From Butyriboletus loyo (lineage: Eukaryota; Basidiomycota; Agaricomycetes; Boletales; Boletaceae): a DNA stretch of 22,490 bases. Below are positions 8,701 through 21,314 of the stretch, in pieces; position 1 is the stretch's first letter, and the number at the start of each line of letters is the position of its first letter. A program made the position numbers and the translations under genes. The DNA is taken from positions 1-22,490 of the forward strand of contig JBBPSI010000333.1 in assembly GCA_038093515.1 (NCBI GenBank), written 5' to 3'. The notes beneath the pieces are model-generated. The model was not told the DNA's origin. It was given only the letters and a program-made list of their open reading frames with translations, and did not search any database.

Positions 8701-10577
8701 ATGAGCACCGAAAATGAACCTCTTCTTCGAAGCGAGGAGTCGGGTCAGCGTAATTATGCACATGGTGATGCAGGATTCACAGCCGCGCAACAAGGGTCCC
8801 GGTCACTCCACATCCGTTCTGTCGTTTGGGCTGCCTTGGGCACAGTCTTCGTCATTGCTGTCGTACTCGTTCTTGTTGACCCCGGCCATCTCCGAGATAA
8901 AGGTTGGTCCGGAAAGCTGCCTAGGGACCCGAATCTCGCGGCCCAGAGATTGCTCAATTCCGCCCCTGTTATCGTGCGTGCTTGCTCCTTTGGTCCGCTC
9001 TGAGGCTGACATTCCGCACAGGATGGTCACATTGGTTGGTCAAAGGCTTGAATCTTTCAATTATGAATTCATTTCTTTGTCGATATGATCCCCCAGATTT
9101 ACCGTATTTGGCGAGGACCGATTGGCGAAACAATGTCTCTGATATCCCACTGGATGTCGGGGTGCGAAAGCACGTCGATATCCCACGTCTCCGAGAAGGG
9201 AAAGTGGGCGGATTCTTCTGGTATGCCTTTTTATATATACTTCGTACTCGAATCGGTTCAGTTTGAGTGCAGGTCTGTATACGTGCCTTGTGCCGAGAGC
9301 TCTGCAGAGGGAAAGGACTTTTTGACCTCCACGTGGAGAGTGCGGTATGCCTTGCCCAGTTTTTCGTCATGGAACTTAATTCAGCAGCCTACTTCAGTGA
9401 TACGCTTGAACAAATCGATGTCGCCAAAGGTTTGATCGAGAAGTATCCAGAGGTGAGGCTCGTCTCTGTTCGTTTATCCATCGGGACTTAGAGTGTCTTA
9501 GACATTCAGCTATGCGCTCAGCTCGGAGGATATCAAGCAATCCATCTCGCAGGGTAAGATTGCGAGCTTACTTGGCGTCGAGGGGTTAGTTCGTTTCCAT
9601 TATCACCGCTAGATTCGCTGAGAGTATTCGTAGAGGACACCAATTAGGAAACTCTATCTCGGTGCTCCGACAGTATTATGCACTCGGTGTTCGATATGTG
9701 ACTCTCACTCATACATGTCACAATGCATTCGCTGACTCGGGTGGATTCTTGACACAAATTGCTCCACTTCACTATGGTTTGAGGTGCAATGTGACCTCTC
9801 ATCCTCAATATTGTTGACTGATCATTAGCTAGTACTATCGGGTTCAAGCTTGTCGAGGAGATGAACCGAATTGGGATGTTGGTCGACCTGTCACATACTT
9901 CCGACCTGACTGCGACGCAAGCAATATTGCACTCAAAGGCACCTGTCATCTGGTCCCACTCCTCGGCGAGGGCTGTCCACAACGTAGCTCGCAACGTGCC
10001 CAATGAGGTACTCGGTTTGATCGGTACAGGGAATGGGCAGAAGGACGGTATAATCATGGTGTGCTCCGCGCGTTTGTCGCCGCGTTAGGCTATCCTGACG
10101 TCTTGATAGGTCAACTTTGCACCCAAATTTGTCGCACCTGATGGCGAGGCTAACGTTCAGACCGTCGCTGATCACGTCGAGCACATTGCAATGATTTCCG
10201 GAAAGAAACAGTGAGTCGTCATCACTCTTGGAGTTTGTCAAGCATCGAACCTGCCTTCGTAGCGTTGGCATTGGTTCCGATTATGACGGAATACGATCGA
10301 CCCCCGAAGGGCTGGAAGATGTTTCAAAGTACCCTGCACTCGTAAGCCTTCCCTTTCCTTGTGCTTCTGTAACTATCTCAGCCTCCGTTAGATTGCCGAA
10401 CTTTATCGCCGGGGCTGGGACAAATATGAACTCGCGGGTCTGACGGGAGGTAATCTACTTCGGGTCTTTGCCGGAGTGGAGAACGTTGCACGCGAGCTCC
10501 AAGCTGCGGGAACACCAGTTGTTTATGATATTTATGAAAAGAGGGAGGACTTGCCAATTACCAGACAAGAGCTCTGA
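8701..10577 (+). CDS. Membrane dipeptidase (M19, renal dipeptidase family)
   Basis: Zinc metallopeptidase expected to hydrolyse dipeptides. Eleven exons join in phase to 453 aa: 8701-8973, 9022-9034, 9097-9220, 9273-9344, 9398-9452, 9502-9584, 9634-9783, 9833-10058, 10110-10210, 10263-10341 and 10392-10577. A single hydrophobic helix at residues 40-59 after a short polar N-terminus predicts a type II membrane anchor. M19 metal and substrate residues are all present: the HxD pair in DGHID (His94, Asp96), the bridging Glu in GVEGGH (Glu206), His233 in [11 protein letters not shown], His278 in DLSHTSD, His299 in WSHSSAR and Asp372 in GSDYDG. It ends [12 protein letters not shown]. The 13-nt second exon is unusually short but needed to keep DGHID together. 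The next gene starts 143 bp downstream on the same strand. It appears intact. Confidence 0.93.
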
Positions 10578-10720
10578 GCATGATTATTCAAGTCAATAGT
10601 ATGTACCTTGTTAGCGACAATGCGCCACCCATTTCTATTTCCGGTGTCATCGAGTAGTAGGGTCGCCTCGTGTCAAACTATTCTCAGTCCGGGGCGACAC
10701 TCAGCACTAGGGTACTGACG

Positions 10721-13700
10721 ATGGACTATTTGCGCAATCTGGGCTCAGCAGCTGTGTCAACTCTCGTCCAAAAGTCGGGCATCAGTTTACCCTTTACCCT
10801 CGGTCCAAGGGTCGCCTCTTGCGAAACATTATGGGTCCTATATGATGCTACGAAACGTGTACTGTCCCACACATCCCATCTCCAATACGAACTGACCTTA
10901 CCAGTGCCTAGGACGACGGAAGTCCCGTCTCAGTTTTTGAATACGATTTCGTGCACCCACTCAACAAATCGACGATCCCGCTCGCCAAGAACGCGTTGCG
11001 GAAGCTACGCACCATTCGGCATCCCGATGTGCTTAAATTCATGGATGTCGTTGAATCGGAGAGCGCGATTCTCATCATGACGGAGCGTGTCCGACCGCTG
11101 TCGGCTGCGTTGCAGGCATGGGCGTCCAAAAGTCAGCAAGAGCGACAGGATTGGTTGCTTTGGGGTCTGCATCGGATCTCGGTACGTCGTGTATTGACTC
11201 TACGTCACTATTCTGGTAGAAAACACAAGATGCTAGGTCGCGCTTGCGTTCATCAACGACTCCGTTGCATCAACGCACGGTAGTGTTAGACCGAATGCGA
11301 TCTTCATATCACCCTCCGGAGAGTGGAAGTTGGGCGGTTTCGAGGTATTGAGCAACCCCAAAGACGACAATCCTGTTCTCTATGTAAGTCTGTGTTGGTC
11401 TGGTCACGCTCGTGTTTAATTTGATCTAGACTATGGGTGGTATGCTACCGGGATCGATGAGCTGTGCGCCACCTGAGGTCAAGAAAAGTGGCTGGTCCAC
11501 GTTAAAGGAGTAAGTTTATTTTTCTCGTCTCACGATTGCACTGATCGTGCGCGCAGCGGTCCTATCTCTGCTGCAGACAGTTATGCTCTCGGCCTGCTCC
11601 TGCATTCTGTTTTCAATCCTACCCATCCCATACCAGAGACCGTAGAACCCCCACATCCACCTCTTCAACCTTCATCTCGTGGCGCTATTCCACATTCTGT
11701 GTTTCCTTCTTTCAAGAAACTTTTCAATCCGAATCCGAAGGGCCGCATGACGCCTAAAACGTTCCTTGACACCGGCATGGCAGAGACGGCTGGCGAAGGT
11801 TCCGGATTCTTTTCAGGCAATCGGCTAGTGAAGGTGTGCGCCGGCCTCGACAACTTCAATTTATGCAGCGAAGCGGAGAAAGTAACACTTCTTCGGTAGG
11901 TGGACATTATGTCATGTGGTGCGAAGGGCTTGTTGATCGACAACGAATGCAGCACGCTGAAAGAATCCGCCTCTTCGTTCCCTCTTGAGTTTGCCTCTTT
12001 CCGCGTTCTTCCTTCCCTCCTAATTGGACTCGAGTACGGAGGCGCTTCCGCTCCCACGATCGTTCCATTAGTTCTTGAGTTTGGAAAGAATGTTTCACAG
12101 GACGAATACATTAACATAATCCTCGGACCCCTTATCAGACTCTTTTCAAGCCCTGATCGAGGCACGCGAATGGCACTTCTCGATAACCTCTCCGAGTATG
12201 TGGACAAACTCGATAAGAAAGTCGTTGTAGATAAAATCTGGCCCAATCTCGTACGCGAGCCCTCACTCCTATGTTTACCATGTTGTGTTGATCTGGATGG
12301 ACCAGCAATCTGGCTTTACAGATACGGTTCCCGTCATTCGAGAAGCGACGATACGTGCGATCGCCTTTCTTTCGCCAAAGGTGTGGTTTACAATATTACC
12401 TTTGTAATATGCTTCTGACAACCTCTGCGAATGCAGCTTAGTGATCGTATCCTCAACAATGACCTTCTCCGGCATCTCGCGCGCCTTCAAAGCGACGCTG
12501 AGGCATCCATAAGAACAAACACGTGCATTCTGATCGGTCGACTAGGGCCCACGCTGGGTTACAACACCAAGCAAAAAGTCCTCGTGCCCGCGTTCTCCAA
12601 AGCGCTCAAGGATCCATTTCTGCACGCACGGGTAGCGGGGTTGATGGCGTTTGCGGCAACTAACGAATGTTTCAACATTGAAGACGTGGCCGGCAAGGTG
12701 ATTCCGAGCGTCGTAGGAGCCACGCTCGATAAAGAGAAGTAAGGATTGTAGTTCATTGTGGTGTTGCGTTGACCATCGTCCAGAATTGTGCGGGATCAAG
12801 CTTTCAAGACGATGGAATTATTCATGAAGCGCTTGGAAACACATGCAGCGTCCATGGTAAGGTTAAGCTTCCTTCCTACCCTCCATGCACATCATTTTCA
12901 TCACTTCGTAGCCCGAAACTGCACTGATTGAGGGAGAAGGGAATATGAATGCATCCCTGTCTATTCCAGGCGGTTTCACGCAAGCAAGTCTTGTCAACTC
13001 AGCCACAGGTGCCGCTGGAGCGTTTGCTGGATGGGCCATGTCTTCTCTCGGAAAAAAGGTAAATTTTATAATGTTCTCCCTCTTCTTTTCTTAGGAAACT
13101 CCTTCATAGCTTGCTCCGGGAGATTTGCAGAGCACCATCGCGAGCACCTCTGGCTGGCGCACCTCGACACCACCTATCGATAAGGGGTCTGCGGATATCC
13201 AATCGCAAACACCCCCCTCGACTAGTTTTGTGCAACCGAAAGGCCTTCAACTCGGCGGAAGCAAGATGAGCACGAAAGCGGCTGCAGTGCAGCTCGCTGA
13301 GCAGGTTGCCGCAGAGGAAGGTGGAAATAATACCTGGTGTAATAACGATTTGATGGACGTGAGTGCCGACGAGGGAGATTGGAGTAAGCCTTCGTATCTA
13401 TTAGCCTGTACTACGTGTTCACCTTTGTGTTCGTTTTAAGGTGCGTTTGAGAGTGCGCCTGCCGTTGGAGTATCAAAGTTTACCTCAGCGGCCGACCTTG
13501 GATTCGGTACTTCACGTCCAAGTTCTCCGAGGGGTACGTCGATTTACGATCTCCTGCAGCAATGCACGTTCACTAAACCTCCTGTCTAGGCGAAGACGAA
13601 TGGGGTATCATGGATACGCTAGCAAGCCCATCGAATATAGGCACTTCGACCTTGTGGGGTCCACCTCGGCCCCCTTCTCGTGCGCTGACACCCCAACCTC

Positions 13701-14015
13701 AAATCCACACCCAAGCTCGAAAATCGAGCGGCATGCCTAGCAAATCAGCTGCCGTTACGCCCGCCTCAAGTTCTCGACCTACTCCCATATCATTGCCGCG
13801 CCCACTACCAGATACGGAACTCGTTCCAAAGTTGACTGTAGGTATGTCCAAGGAAGAAAAGGCGAGCGAAATGGCGAGGAGGAAAGAGGAACGGCGTCTG
13901 GTACGTAAATTTCTCCGAGCAGACAGTCCGTCGAATATTAGAGTGACGATGGTGATTGTAGCGCGTCGAAAGACTGAAAGAACAGAAAAAGAACGCGACG
14001 TCTGCGGTCAGATAG
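10721..14015 (+). CDS. SCY1-like pseudokinase with HEAT-type repeats (SCYL1/Cex1 family)
   Basis: Fourteen exons join in phase to 859 aa: 10721-10858, 10912-11181, 11237-11383, 11430-11509, 11557-11895, 11953-12250, 12306-12380, 12437-12738, 12784-12856, 12912-13058, 13131-13383, 13441-13533, 13590-13900 and 13962-14015. The N-terminus (MDYLRNLGSAAVSTLVQKSG) and DDGSPVSVFEYD are typical of SCY1-like proteins. The kinase domain lacks catalytic motifs: HGSVRPN (from residue 150) replaces HRDLKxxN, and GGF replaces DFG, as expected of a pseudokinase. A helical HEAT-like region follows, including FTDTVPVIREATIRAI and NDLLRHLARLQSDAEASIR. After it comes a disordered Ser/Pro/Thr tail ending in a charged helix (SKEEKASEMARRKEERRLRVERLKEQKK). 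Relatives act in nuclear tRNA export (Cex1) and COPI/Golgi trafficking (SCYL1). The gene looks intact. Confidence 0.92.
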
Positions 14016-14305
14016 TCTCGTGAAACTCGGTTGGCGAGAGTGCTGTTATCTCAATTTAGTATATCATACTTCACTTAGTTGATGTCTTCGCTATGATTAG
14101 TACTGGTGTTGTGGAGTGTAGGCACATCCCAGTCACGACCTTGGATGGATTACTCGCATCTTACCAGCATGGGTTTAGGAAGGAATTACTACTTCAGGAC
14201 CAGACTACTTTGACAAGTCCGATATGCCCACCTCCGCATAAAGTCTCAGCCTGGCTTCAGCTGTCCGTTCAAGCATCCTCGAGATAACCTCGAAACAACC
14301 TCTTT
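14016..14305. other. Intergenic between SCY1-like and Med12 genes
   Basis: About 290 bp without a recognisable gene. It must contain the 3' end of the SCY1-like transcript and the promoter of Med12, since both genes are on the plus strand. Short open frames here have no family resemblance. No TATA box or clear polyadenylation signal stands out. Confidence 0.5.
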
Positions 14306-17300
14306 ATGACAAAGAATAACACGAAACACGAGAACCCGCTTCCCATATACGACTCACGTCCACCCCCATGGGTGCCTCCATCCCACCAATCAGCTGACGT
14401 TGGCGAGTCTCGTAAACATCATATCGTACCGAGCTAATATGGAGGGATCCCTCAGGATATCTTGGTTTCCATCCTCCATATCCTGGGCAAGATGAGGATG
14501 TTTTGTCCGAAACTAATGTCAAGAGTGGATTTATACTCAGTCCATATGTGCAGGTATGTATCAGGAATGTTCTGTATTGACATCTCACTTACTTCTCATC
14601 AGTCAGAGACCTCTGGTGTCACCGAGGCTCTGTGTTCCCAACTGAATACTGAGCAGGACCGTGTCTTCGATCACGTTGCACTTGTGCAGTTGGAGAACAT
14701 AATGGGTGAGATATTCGCTCGCCGTGCGGAGAATACCCCTGCCGTTCCGTGAGTTCGCTTCTCCGCATTCCATGTGACATTCCACTCACGACGTAGATAG
14801 TCCGTGGACCTTCAAGATGCCGTCTCGTGTTACTCTTAACGAAGCAAAACGTCAGGCCTGGTTCGCAGACCTCGCAAATGATGATGTTCCGTTGCACAAG
14901 TTTGGCAGGAGTGTACCGCACGGGGCGAAGGGACACGATCTTCTCGACTTGTTGCAGTCGAACGATATAATCAATTCTAGGTACATTCTGGTAGTTCCAT
15001 TGTATCTCAAATATCAATATGATTTCATGACACTAATAACGGCCTTGTGGTTAGTCCAGCAGATGGTGACATGCAATCTCGCGCAAGCTGGCTTCATGGC
15101 CCATCTTGCGGACGAGTACTTAGATGGCATGCTCGCCAGCCGCGCGCTTACCAAGCCGTTCGCCGACGCGTGCGTTGCCAAACTTTCAGAGGTCAATTGT
15201 TTGATTTCTGTTTTCTACGAGCTTCTTCTCATTCCTTTCGGAAGATTCGGTCATCGGCCCTGGGACAGCTCGTCAAGCTGGATGGATTATTAGAAACCCT
15301 TTTACAAGTAAGTGTAACGTCTTTTAGTCTTATTGCGTGCTCATCTGTGCAGCGAATCTGCCTCACCTTGCCTGATGTTTTTGTCAGTCCAAACACCTGG
15401 GCTACTCACTCGTCCCTATTGGTCTCAGTTTTGTCTAACGTTGTCAGAGACCATTCACTTCCTGGAGACCAGCGACAACGTGAGGTACAGCGGTTGCTTC
15501 TCGAAAACGTCTCAGATATCCGAAGGAGGAACGACGCGATGTTGTTCCGGAATCTTCCTCCTCGTGCTTTGGAGCGTCTTGGATCAATGGTTGTCGATAT
15601 TCAGGTGAGTCTCTTGTACTGGCGCTTGGCCTACTTAGCTGCATTGTCTATCACAGAAACTCAATTCGATATCTTGTACCACTGACATGTCAAAAATATG
15701 TTTCTTTCCATCGCACTCAGGTGACTGCTCGTCATCGGTTTTCACCGAAAAGCTTGACACACTCCTCACCTGGGCTGTGACACCTCTTCAATTTGGCCCG
15801 CATCGTCCCTCCGCTGCTGTGACCCTTCTCAGTCAATATTGCGAACGCACTGCACGCCGCGAGCTCTCCTGTGCGACTTTGCACGACTACTTGTTCGATT
15901 GGCTTGATACAAGTGATGTAGCTGCTGACAGCACCAACCTCAGATCCGTCTCGGCTCTTTTCGGAAAGCTTGTCAAGGACAGTCTATTTGACTACACAGT
16001 TTATATCCAAAGACTCGTTGCACGTAGTGAGCCAGGTCTTTCATGTTCCGAGGTAAGTCATCAAGAGTCCCGGCGTACTTGTCTTTGACTAGTTCCAACA
16101 GCCAGCCGAGACGGCCTCGAAACATCGCGAGTTTCTGCGTTGGATACCACTCCACAGCATCACATTATCATTGTTGCATCAACGCAAATTGATTCTATAT
16201 GGCGCACGCGCACGCGAAACGCCTGAAGATGTCTGTGAAAGAGAAATGAGGCGGGAGATTCGAGCTGTTCTTCCACTTGTATTCAGAGGTGTGTTGTCTA
16301 TCGACAGGACCGTAGCGTATGCTCACCTAGGCGACTAATTCAGGGTCATCACCTCATCCATTCGCCTCTTTGTCAGCTTTGTATAGCAAATGTCACACAG
16401 TCATCCATGCTCCGCGTTTCGAGCAAGTCAAGGTATTCAAGGAATGGCTTCTGCTAAACTATAAGAAATTTGCCAGTTCGTAAGTCGCTTCCTCGACTGT
16501 TTCACGAACCCTTCTTGATCGTCACAGATCTGACAAGTTTGACGAGTCGGTCGTTCTTCAAACATATAGCGTGGTAGTAGAGCTATTGTGCTATACGTGT
16601 TGTTATGGTTCGCTACTTGAGGTAAATTTGATGAGCAATCGGGTGTGCAGCAGACTAAGTTTTCTTCTTTTTAGCTGAGCCTCTCGGTATTATCCCAGAC
16701 CTCACATGCAGGCGTCGTCGCGGCAGTCGGTGAAGTATTCCATCGCTTTGCCACTGTCTGGACCTCGATGAACGCGACGAGTGGGATCACAAACGCCCTT
16801 TATTCTTCTCATGTGGTTTGGAGGAACCGAGGGGCGCAAGTAAGGTCACTTCTGACTCTTCTCGTTGAGATGGATGGAGGTCGCCACTTGGATGAATCTG
16901 CGAGGACTCTCGTGGCGGCAGATATATCTTCATTTGCTCATGTGAGTTTGTACGATGACCATGGGGGATTAAACTCTAATTTTCGTTAGGCACTCGCTCC
17001 GGGAACGTCCAGGGGTGACACGGTCCCTCTGGTTTTACCAGAGATCTTACTACTTGCAGAGGATCCCAAACCAGATGCCCCTTCGATCCTTGCCAATAGT
17101 TTGTGGTACAAGTATCGAACGTCGTTGGATTGGGGTTGGAAGGTTTGGGACAACACCGTGGCTTCATTGCGTCAAGTACCACTCATGACAGACGATGTTC
17201 TCAAACGGCACATGATTGCGCTGCAATACGCCAAGTTCCTCTTGCACGTCGATCAGCACCTTCCTGTCGGCATTGACGAACAAGTACTTCGCTGGTTCCT

Positions 17301-19747
17301 CGGCACCGGCAAAGGCGAAATCTTGGCGCTCACAGTCGATGCGTGGGATGTATGCAGTGTGGTACTACTGTTTTTGTGCGCCCACGGGGCGCTCCCATCC
17401 ACGACTATCCTCCGAGGTCTTGTCTACCCCGCATGGACTCAGCTGGCAAAGGTCATATCTGAACAAGCCCAATCACTGGCAACTTACATTCAGTCGGCGA
17501 ATACTTTGTTTGACTCTTTGATTCTGAGAGCAGAGCCTCAGATATCCACTGCGCTTGGGAATACCCTTATAGACATCCACCGATTTCATACCCGCCGACA
17601 AGACGCGTTTAGCGAGCTGCACTTTAGCTTTCTTGCTGCCGAGATGCCTACCCTCGTATCTATCGAGCACAACCCGTTCGTTCCGCAACACCTTCGAGAC
17701 ATGGCCAAGGATCTCCGGATAAGAACTTGCGAGAGTCAACAGTTTCGGTTCGCTGCATACCGTGATTTGGACGTGATACGGAGGGCCTTTGAACGACCTA
17801 TTCAGTCTGGATCTATTGACGAGACGCTCTTTGAGCCGCTTGTGAATGCACTCAAAGTGATTTTGAGTGACTCGAGTGAGGGTAAGCGTTCGGTGTCTTT
17901 GCTCCTCGTGTCTCAAGTGTTGCTGAGCCAGACTTGCAGGCACAGATGTGAACACATTTTTGAATAGCGGGATCTCATCCGTGCTCAGTCCGTGGCGTCT
18001 TGCCGCTACAGCCGTTCAACTTCAGTTCGGACTACGACAGTTGGGTCGAGCCATGGCGAACGATTCGACGAAACAAGCCGCCAGCGCATCGTTGGACAAG
18101 ATGACTTCTGTCCTATTTCACCACTCGATTGCTTCTGAGGAAGCGTGTTTCATCGCCGAGATGGTGAAGGAGATCGATAGTGCTGTAGCTGAAAAGGTTC
18201 CTTTGTTCACTGCACTCGATGAGGCTCTTTTATCCATTCCCACTGCAGTTCGTGAATAACGGTATGGAGAGCCTCGTCGAAATTCTCGCTCGTCCGTCGA
18301 CTCCGCTGTCGCTTGAAAACCTCGCAGAACGTGTTGACCGTGCAGGGGAGATTTTACGTCTCCTATCACACGTGATGGAACCTTTCCGTACGAGAGGGAC
18401 CGTCTTTCAACTCGATTCCAACTGTCAAGAACGACTGGGAAAGGGTATATGCGAGACCCTTTCTGCCATCGAGGCGATGTTTGGTGCGGCGGGCGCTGAA
18501 GAATCGAAACGGTTGACACAGTGCATCATCTTTGTTGCACGCTTACTGCAATTTAAACTGGGATTTGGGGGAACTTGGATGACCACTGTCCACGAGCAAT
18601 ATGAGATGCTGTCGTCCACAATTTTCCGCTTGGCTCTGGTATGTGTACATGTCATGGACAATGATGAAGATGCTGAGAACATCGCGGGGCAGATACACGC
18701 GTCGGGGTCATCCGATCTTGACTCCGTGGTGTACTCATTGCTCATTGATACGTTGTACTGTGTGATTGATGGTATATCGCACGAATCCTTCACTATGCGC
18801 ATGCGCTGACGTGCACACTGGTAGAACTCCACTCGCAGTCCAAGTCGGTCACGTCTGACCCGTTCAAATACTACCCCAGCATCTCCGAACACGAGCTCCA
18901 GGTCGACCTCCCGTCCGAATACCATCGACAACTATGTACTCTGATCCCACACCTCCCTCCCAACGAGGTCGTCATGAATCTCGTACATGCCCATCGTGAT
19001 GCATCTGGTCACCTGGTGTATGGCGCACCCATATTAAATCGACCTTGGGAGTGGGTCGAGAACGTAGGCGAGCCAGCGGTGGAAGAAGACGCGCACCGAT
19101 GGCGGGAAGGGCCGTTCAAGAATGCGTCTTCGCTCTCCCTTGAGCTCTTTGAAGCGTGCCGAACGGGGGAGCATATCCCCCGCCCCAATCTACTCCGTGA
19201 CACCGCCCAGCAGGACAACCGCGAAGACAACTACATGCGCCTCGAGGGGGACGTACGGTCGTTCGAGGACGGGTTATCGACAGAGAGCATCTACAGACGG
19301 GATTGGCGCGAGACGAGGCTGGAGGCGTACCGTGATGGACAAGTAGATGGTGGTGCGTCGTCGATGGGCAAAGGGGATGGGTTGGACGAGGTGGGTTTGC
19401 TGCCTGTCTTTCCGGCGCAGAACCGCTCTGGTTCGGCGGGGTCAGGGTCAGGGTCGGGATTGGGATCGGGATCGAGAAAAGCGTCACCTGCATCTTCGGT
19501 CAAGTCGAGGGGGTCCACTCAGGGGACCGTGCCGTCTGTGCGGCAGAGTCCGGGTTCGACGACCAAGATGTCGACGAGGACGGTGAGCGATGTGATGGAA
19601 GAAGGGAGTACGACGAACAGGTCTGGCGCTGAACGAAAGAGAAAGGCAGATCCGGACGACGAAGTCGAGATCGTCGACGGACCGTTGCCCGCCAAGGTGA
19701 ATGCCAAAAAGTCGAGAAGCGTCAAGGCGAGGGGGAAGAAACGGTAG
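14306..19747 (+). CDS. MED12: Mediator complex subunit 12 (Med12/Srb8)
   Basis: Med12 belongs to the Cdk8 kinase module of Mediator and represses or tunes RNA polymerase II transcription in the nucleus. My model has exons 14306-14411, 14456-14553, 14603-14748, 14801-15191, 15245-15307, 15353-15604, 15657-15675, 15721-16052, 16102-16288, 16344-16479, 16528-16621, 16675-16941, 16990-17881, 17940-18196, 18249-18771 and 18825-19747, all in phase, about 1,561 aa. The N-terminus carries LPIYDSRPPPWVPPSHQ and YLGFHPPYPGQDEDVLS; the Med12 domain carries RVTLNEAKRQAWFADLAN and VPHGAKGHDLLDLLQSND. WLVQQMVTCNLAQAGF follows almost at once, so a conserved stretch in between seems absent (see findings). 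The C-terminus has a Gly/Ser run and basic nuclear-localisation-like clusters (KRKADPDDEVE, KARGKKR). Two proposed introns or exon segments (14991-15059 and 15676-15720) have lengths divisible by three and no stop, so their splicing is undecided. Confidence 0.88.
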
Positions 19748-20141
19748 CTGCCACTGGTGCCAGAATCGTTCGTCCATTGTATGATACGTGACGGTTTCTT
19801 GTCCCTTTCTTACTGCATGCTGCCATGAAGTCGACCACCGCTACTAGTACTCGAGTAATGCAAATGTTTCAGAACACCACATTCCCGACGTTCTATCGAC
19901 TTTTAAAAATTACAGGGGATAGCTAGGCATCCACGTACTCAAACAAAGGACCGAAGGTTGATAAGATGTACGCAGGTGCGTGTCATCGCGGGCTATACAA
20001 GACGGTGAAACAGATTAAACACTGGTACTGTATTCGTTACATACCATGCATGTAGAGTAACAACAAAATATACTATAGTGTTTATCAACTGGTGAGACCG
20101 GGAAGCAAGATTTCCGCCGTCCGAGAAGGAACGATGCAAGT
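19748..20141. other. Convergent intergenic region (Med12 and RING gene 3' ends)
   Basis: This 394-bp stretch lies between the stop of Med12 (plus) and the stop of the RING gene (minus), so it should hold both 3' untranslated regions and polyadenylation sites. The sequence is more AT-rich than the flanking coding exons, with ACAAAATATACTATAG near 20060. No coding segment is recognisable. Confidence 0.5.
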
Positions 20142-21235
20142 TTATCTAGCCAATATGGGTGCCGCGAAGAAGTGATCGAAAGGGCTAGTCCCTCGGTGAG
20201 AAGTGTCTTTGCGCGGATTCGTCTCACCCATCATCCCCGCGATTTCTTTTATGAGGCCTTTCAACCGGAAGTCCTCGACAGGTTTATTCAACACCTCTTT
20301 TCGGCACGACGGACAGGTATATTCAGGTCGATGACGTCGTAACTCGGCGAGGACCGCGCGTACGTGGAGTTGTCCATGTGGACCGTACGCATGTAAATTT
20401 GGGACCATTTGGACAAACTTATGAAGCTGTCCCGCCAAGGTGGCACGGTTATCATCTAATTGGGGGTTCGCTGCCATGTGTTGGGCTTGTGTTGTACTGA
20501 ACCAATCGATGAGGCAGCCTTCGCAGAAAGAGTGACCACAGTCGGAAAGACTAACAAGCATATCGTCAAGGAGAGTCACCTGCATATAGGGAGGAAGACG
20601 GACGTATACGGGCACCACATGGTGAGCGTGCACACCTCACATAAAGTATATTCTTCCAGCGCTGACAAGATCTATTGAACGCATGATTAGATATAATGTA
20701 AGGAAGGAAGGATGCGAAAGTAGGCTTGCATCTTTGTTAGAACAGTCGCGCTTGAGTTCTTCTACCTCTCGAGAAGTCGATGCAAGTAGTTGCTCAGATT
20801 GTTTGAGCTCCTACAGGGGTCATTCAGGCCAAACGAAAAAAGGGTGTCAAACGCAGGGCAGACCTCTTGGAGTTTCTTAATGGTCCGCTGAAGATCCTTG
20901 TGTGTCTGGGCCTGTCTTCTCGCGGAGGACTTCTTACGCTTGCCTTCGTCATCCGACGATATTTCGAGCACATCGTCAGAGGGGGCCGGTGGCAATGCAG
21001 ACGTGGCTGCCTTTTTTCTGAGAGGACGGTTGGACGATTTCTTGGACGATAAAGTTCCTTTGGACGGAGGCTTGTCATCGTCGGAAGACAAAACAATAAT
21101 TTCGTTACTAGGGGACTTTGGTGCTTTCTTGGTGCCTCCATCGCCAGAGGAGCCTGCGCGGCGGGATGTGTAGGGCTGACTCTGACCCGACGGCTGTTGG
21201 GAGTTTGGGCGACTGGACGAGCGAGTGACGGGCAT
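20142..21235 (-). CDS. RING-finger protein with two SUMO-interaction-like motifs (candidate E3 ubiquitin ligase)
   Basis: Four exons on the minus strand join in phase to 301 aa: 21235-20864, 20810-20744, 20661-20604 and 20550-20142. Residues 1-120 are Ser/Lys-rich and contain IIVLSSDDD (46-54) and VLEISSDDE (89-97), which match SUMO-interaction motifs: a hydrophobic core next to Ser/Asp. A short helical, coiled-coil-like segment follows (ELKQSEQLLASTSREVEEL). The RING domain has Cys154, Cys157 (LCEVC), Cys170, His172, Cys175, Cys178 (DCGHSFCEGC) and Cys245, Cys248 (YTCPSC). The loop between the sixth and seventh ligands is about 66 residues, longer than in most RINGs. It probably acts as a ubiquitin ligase; a SUMO-targeted role is inferred from the motifs. 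The donor of intron 2 (GTTCTA) is weak but is the only one that keeps phase. It converges with Med12. Confidence 0.82.
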
Positions 21236-21314
21236 GGTCGACGACACGCTTGTTCGCAACACCGAGACCGAGCAGGTCGAGTTTGAAACGGCTGCCACGG
21301 TTGGAGTCGATCGT

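Noticed and set aside
8803..9370. Minus-strand open frames opposite the dipeptidase exons
   Set aside because: They are shadows of an intact, multiply spliced plus-strand gene with all catalytic motifs.
19436..19480. GGGTCA/GGGATC tandem repeat
   Set aside because: It lies in the Gly/Ser run of the Med12 C-terminal tail and is ordinary coding low complexity.
20824..21314. Open frame of 259 codons continuing from tropomyosin through the RING gene region
   Set aside because: After about 21315 it loses tropomyosin similarity and is Arg/Pro-rich, as expected of a shifted frame of the Ser/Lys-rich RING exon. It is an alternative frame, not a fusion protein.
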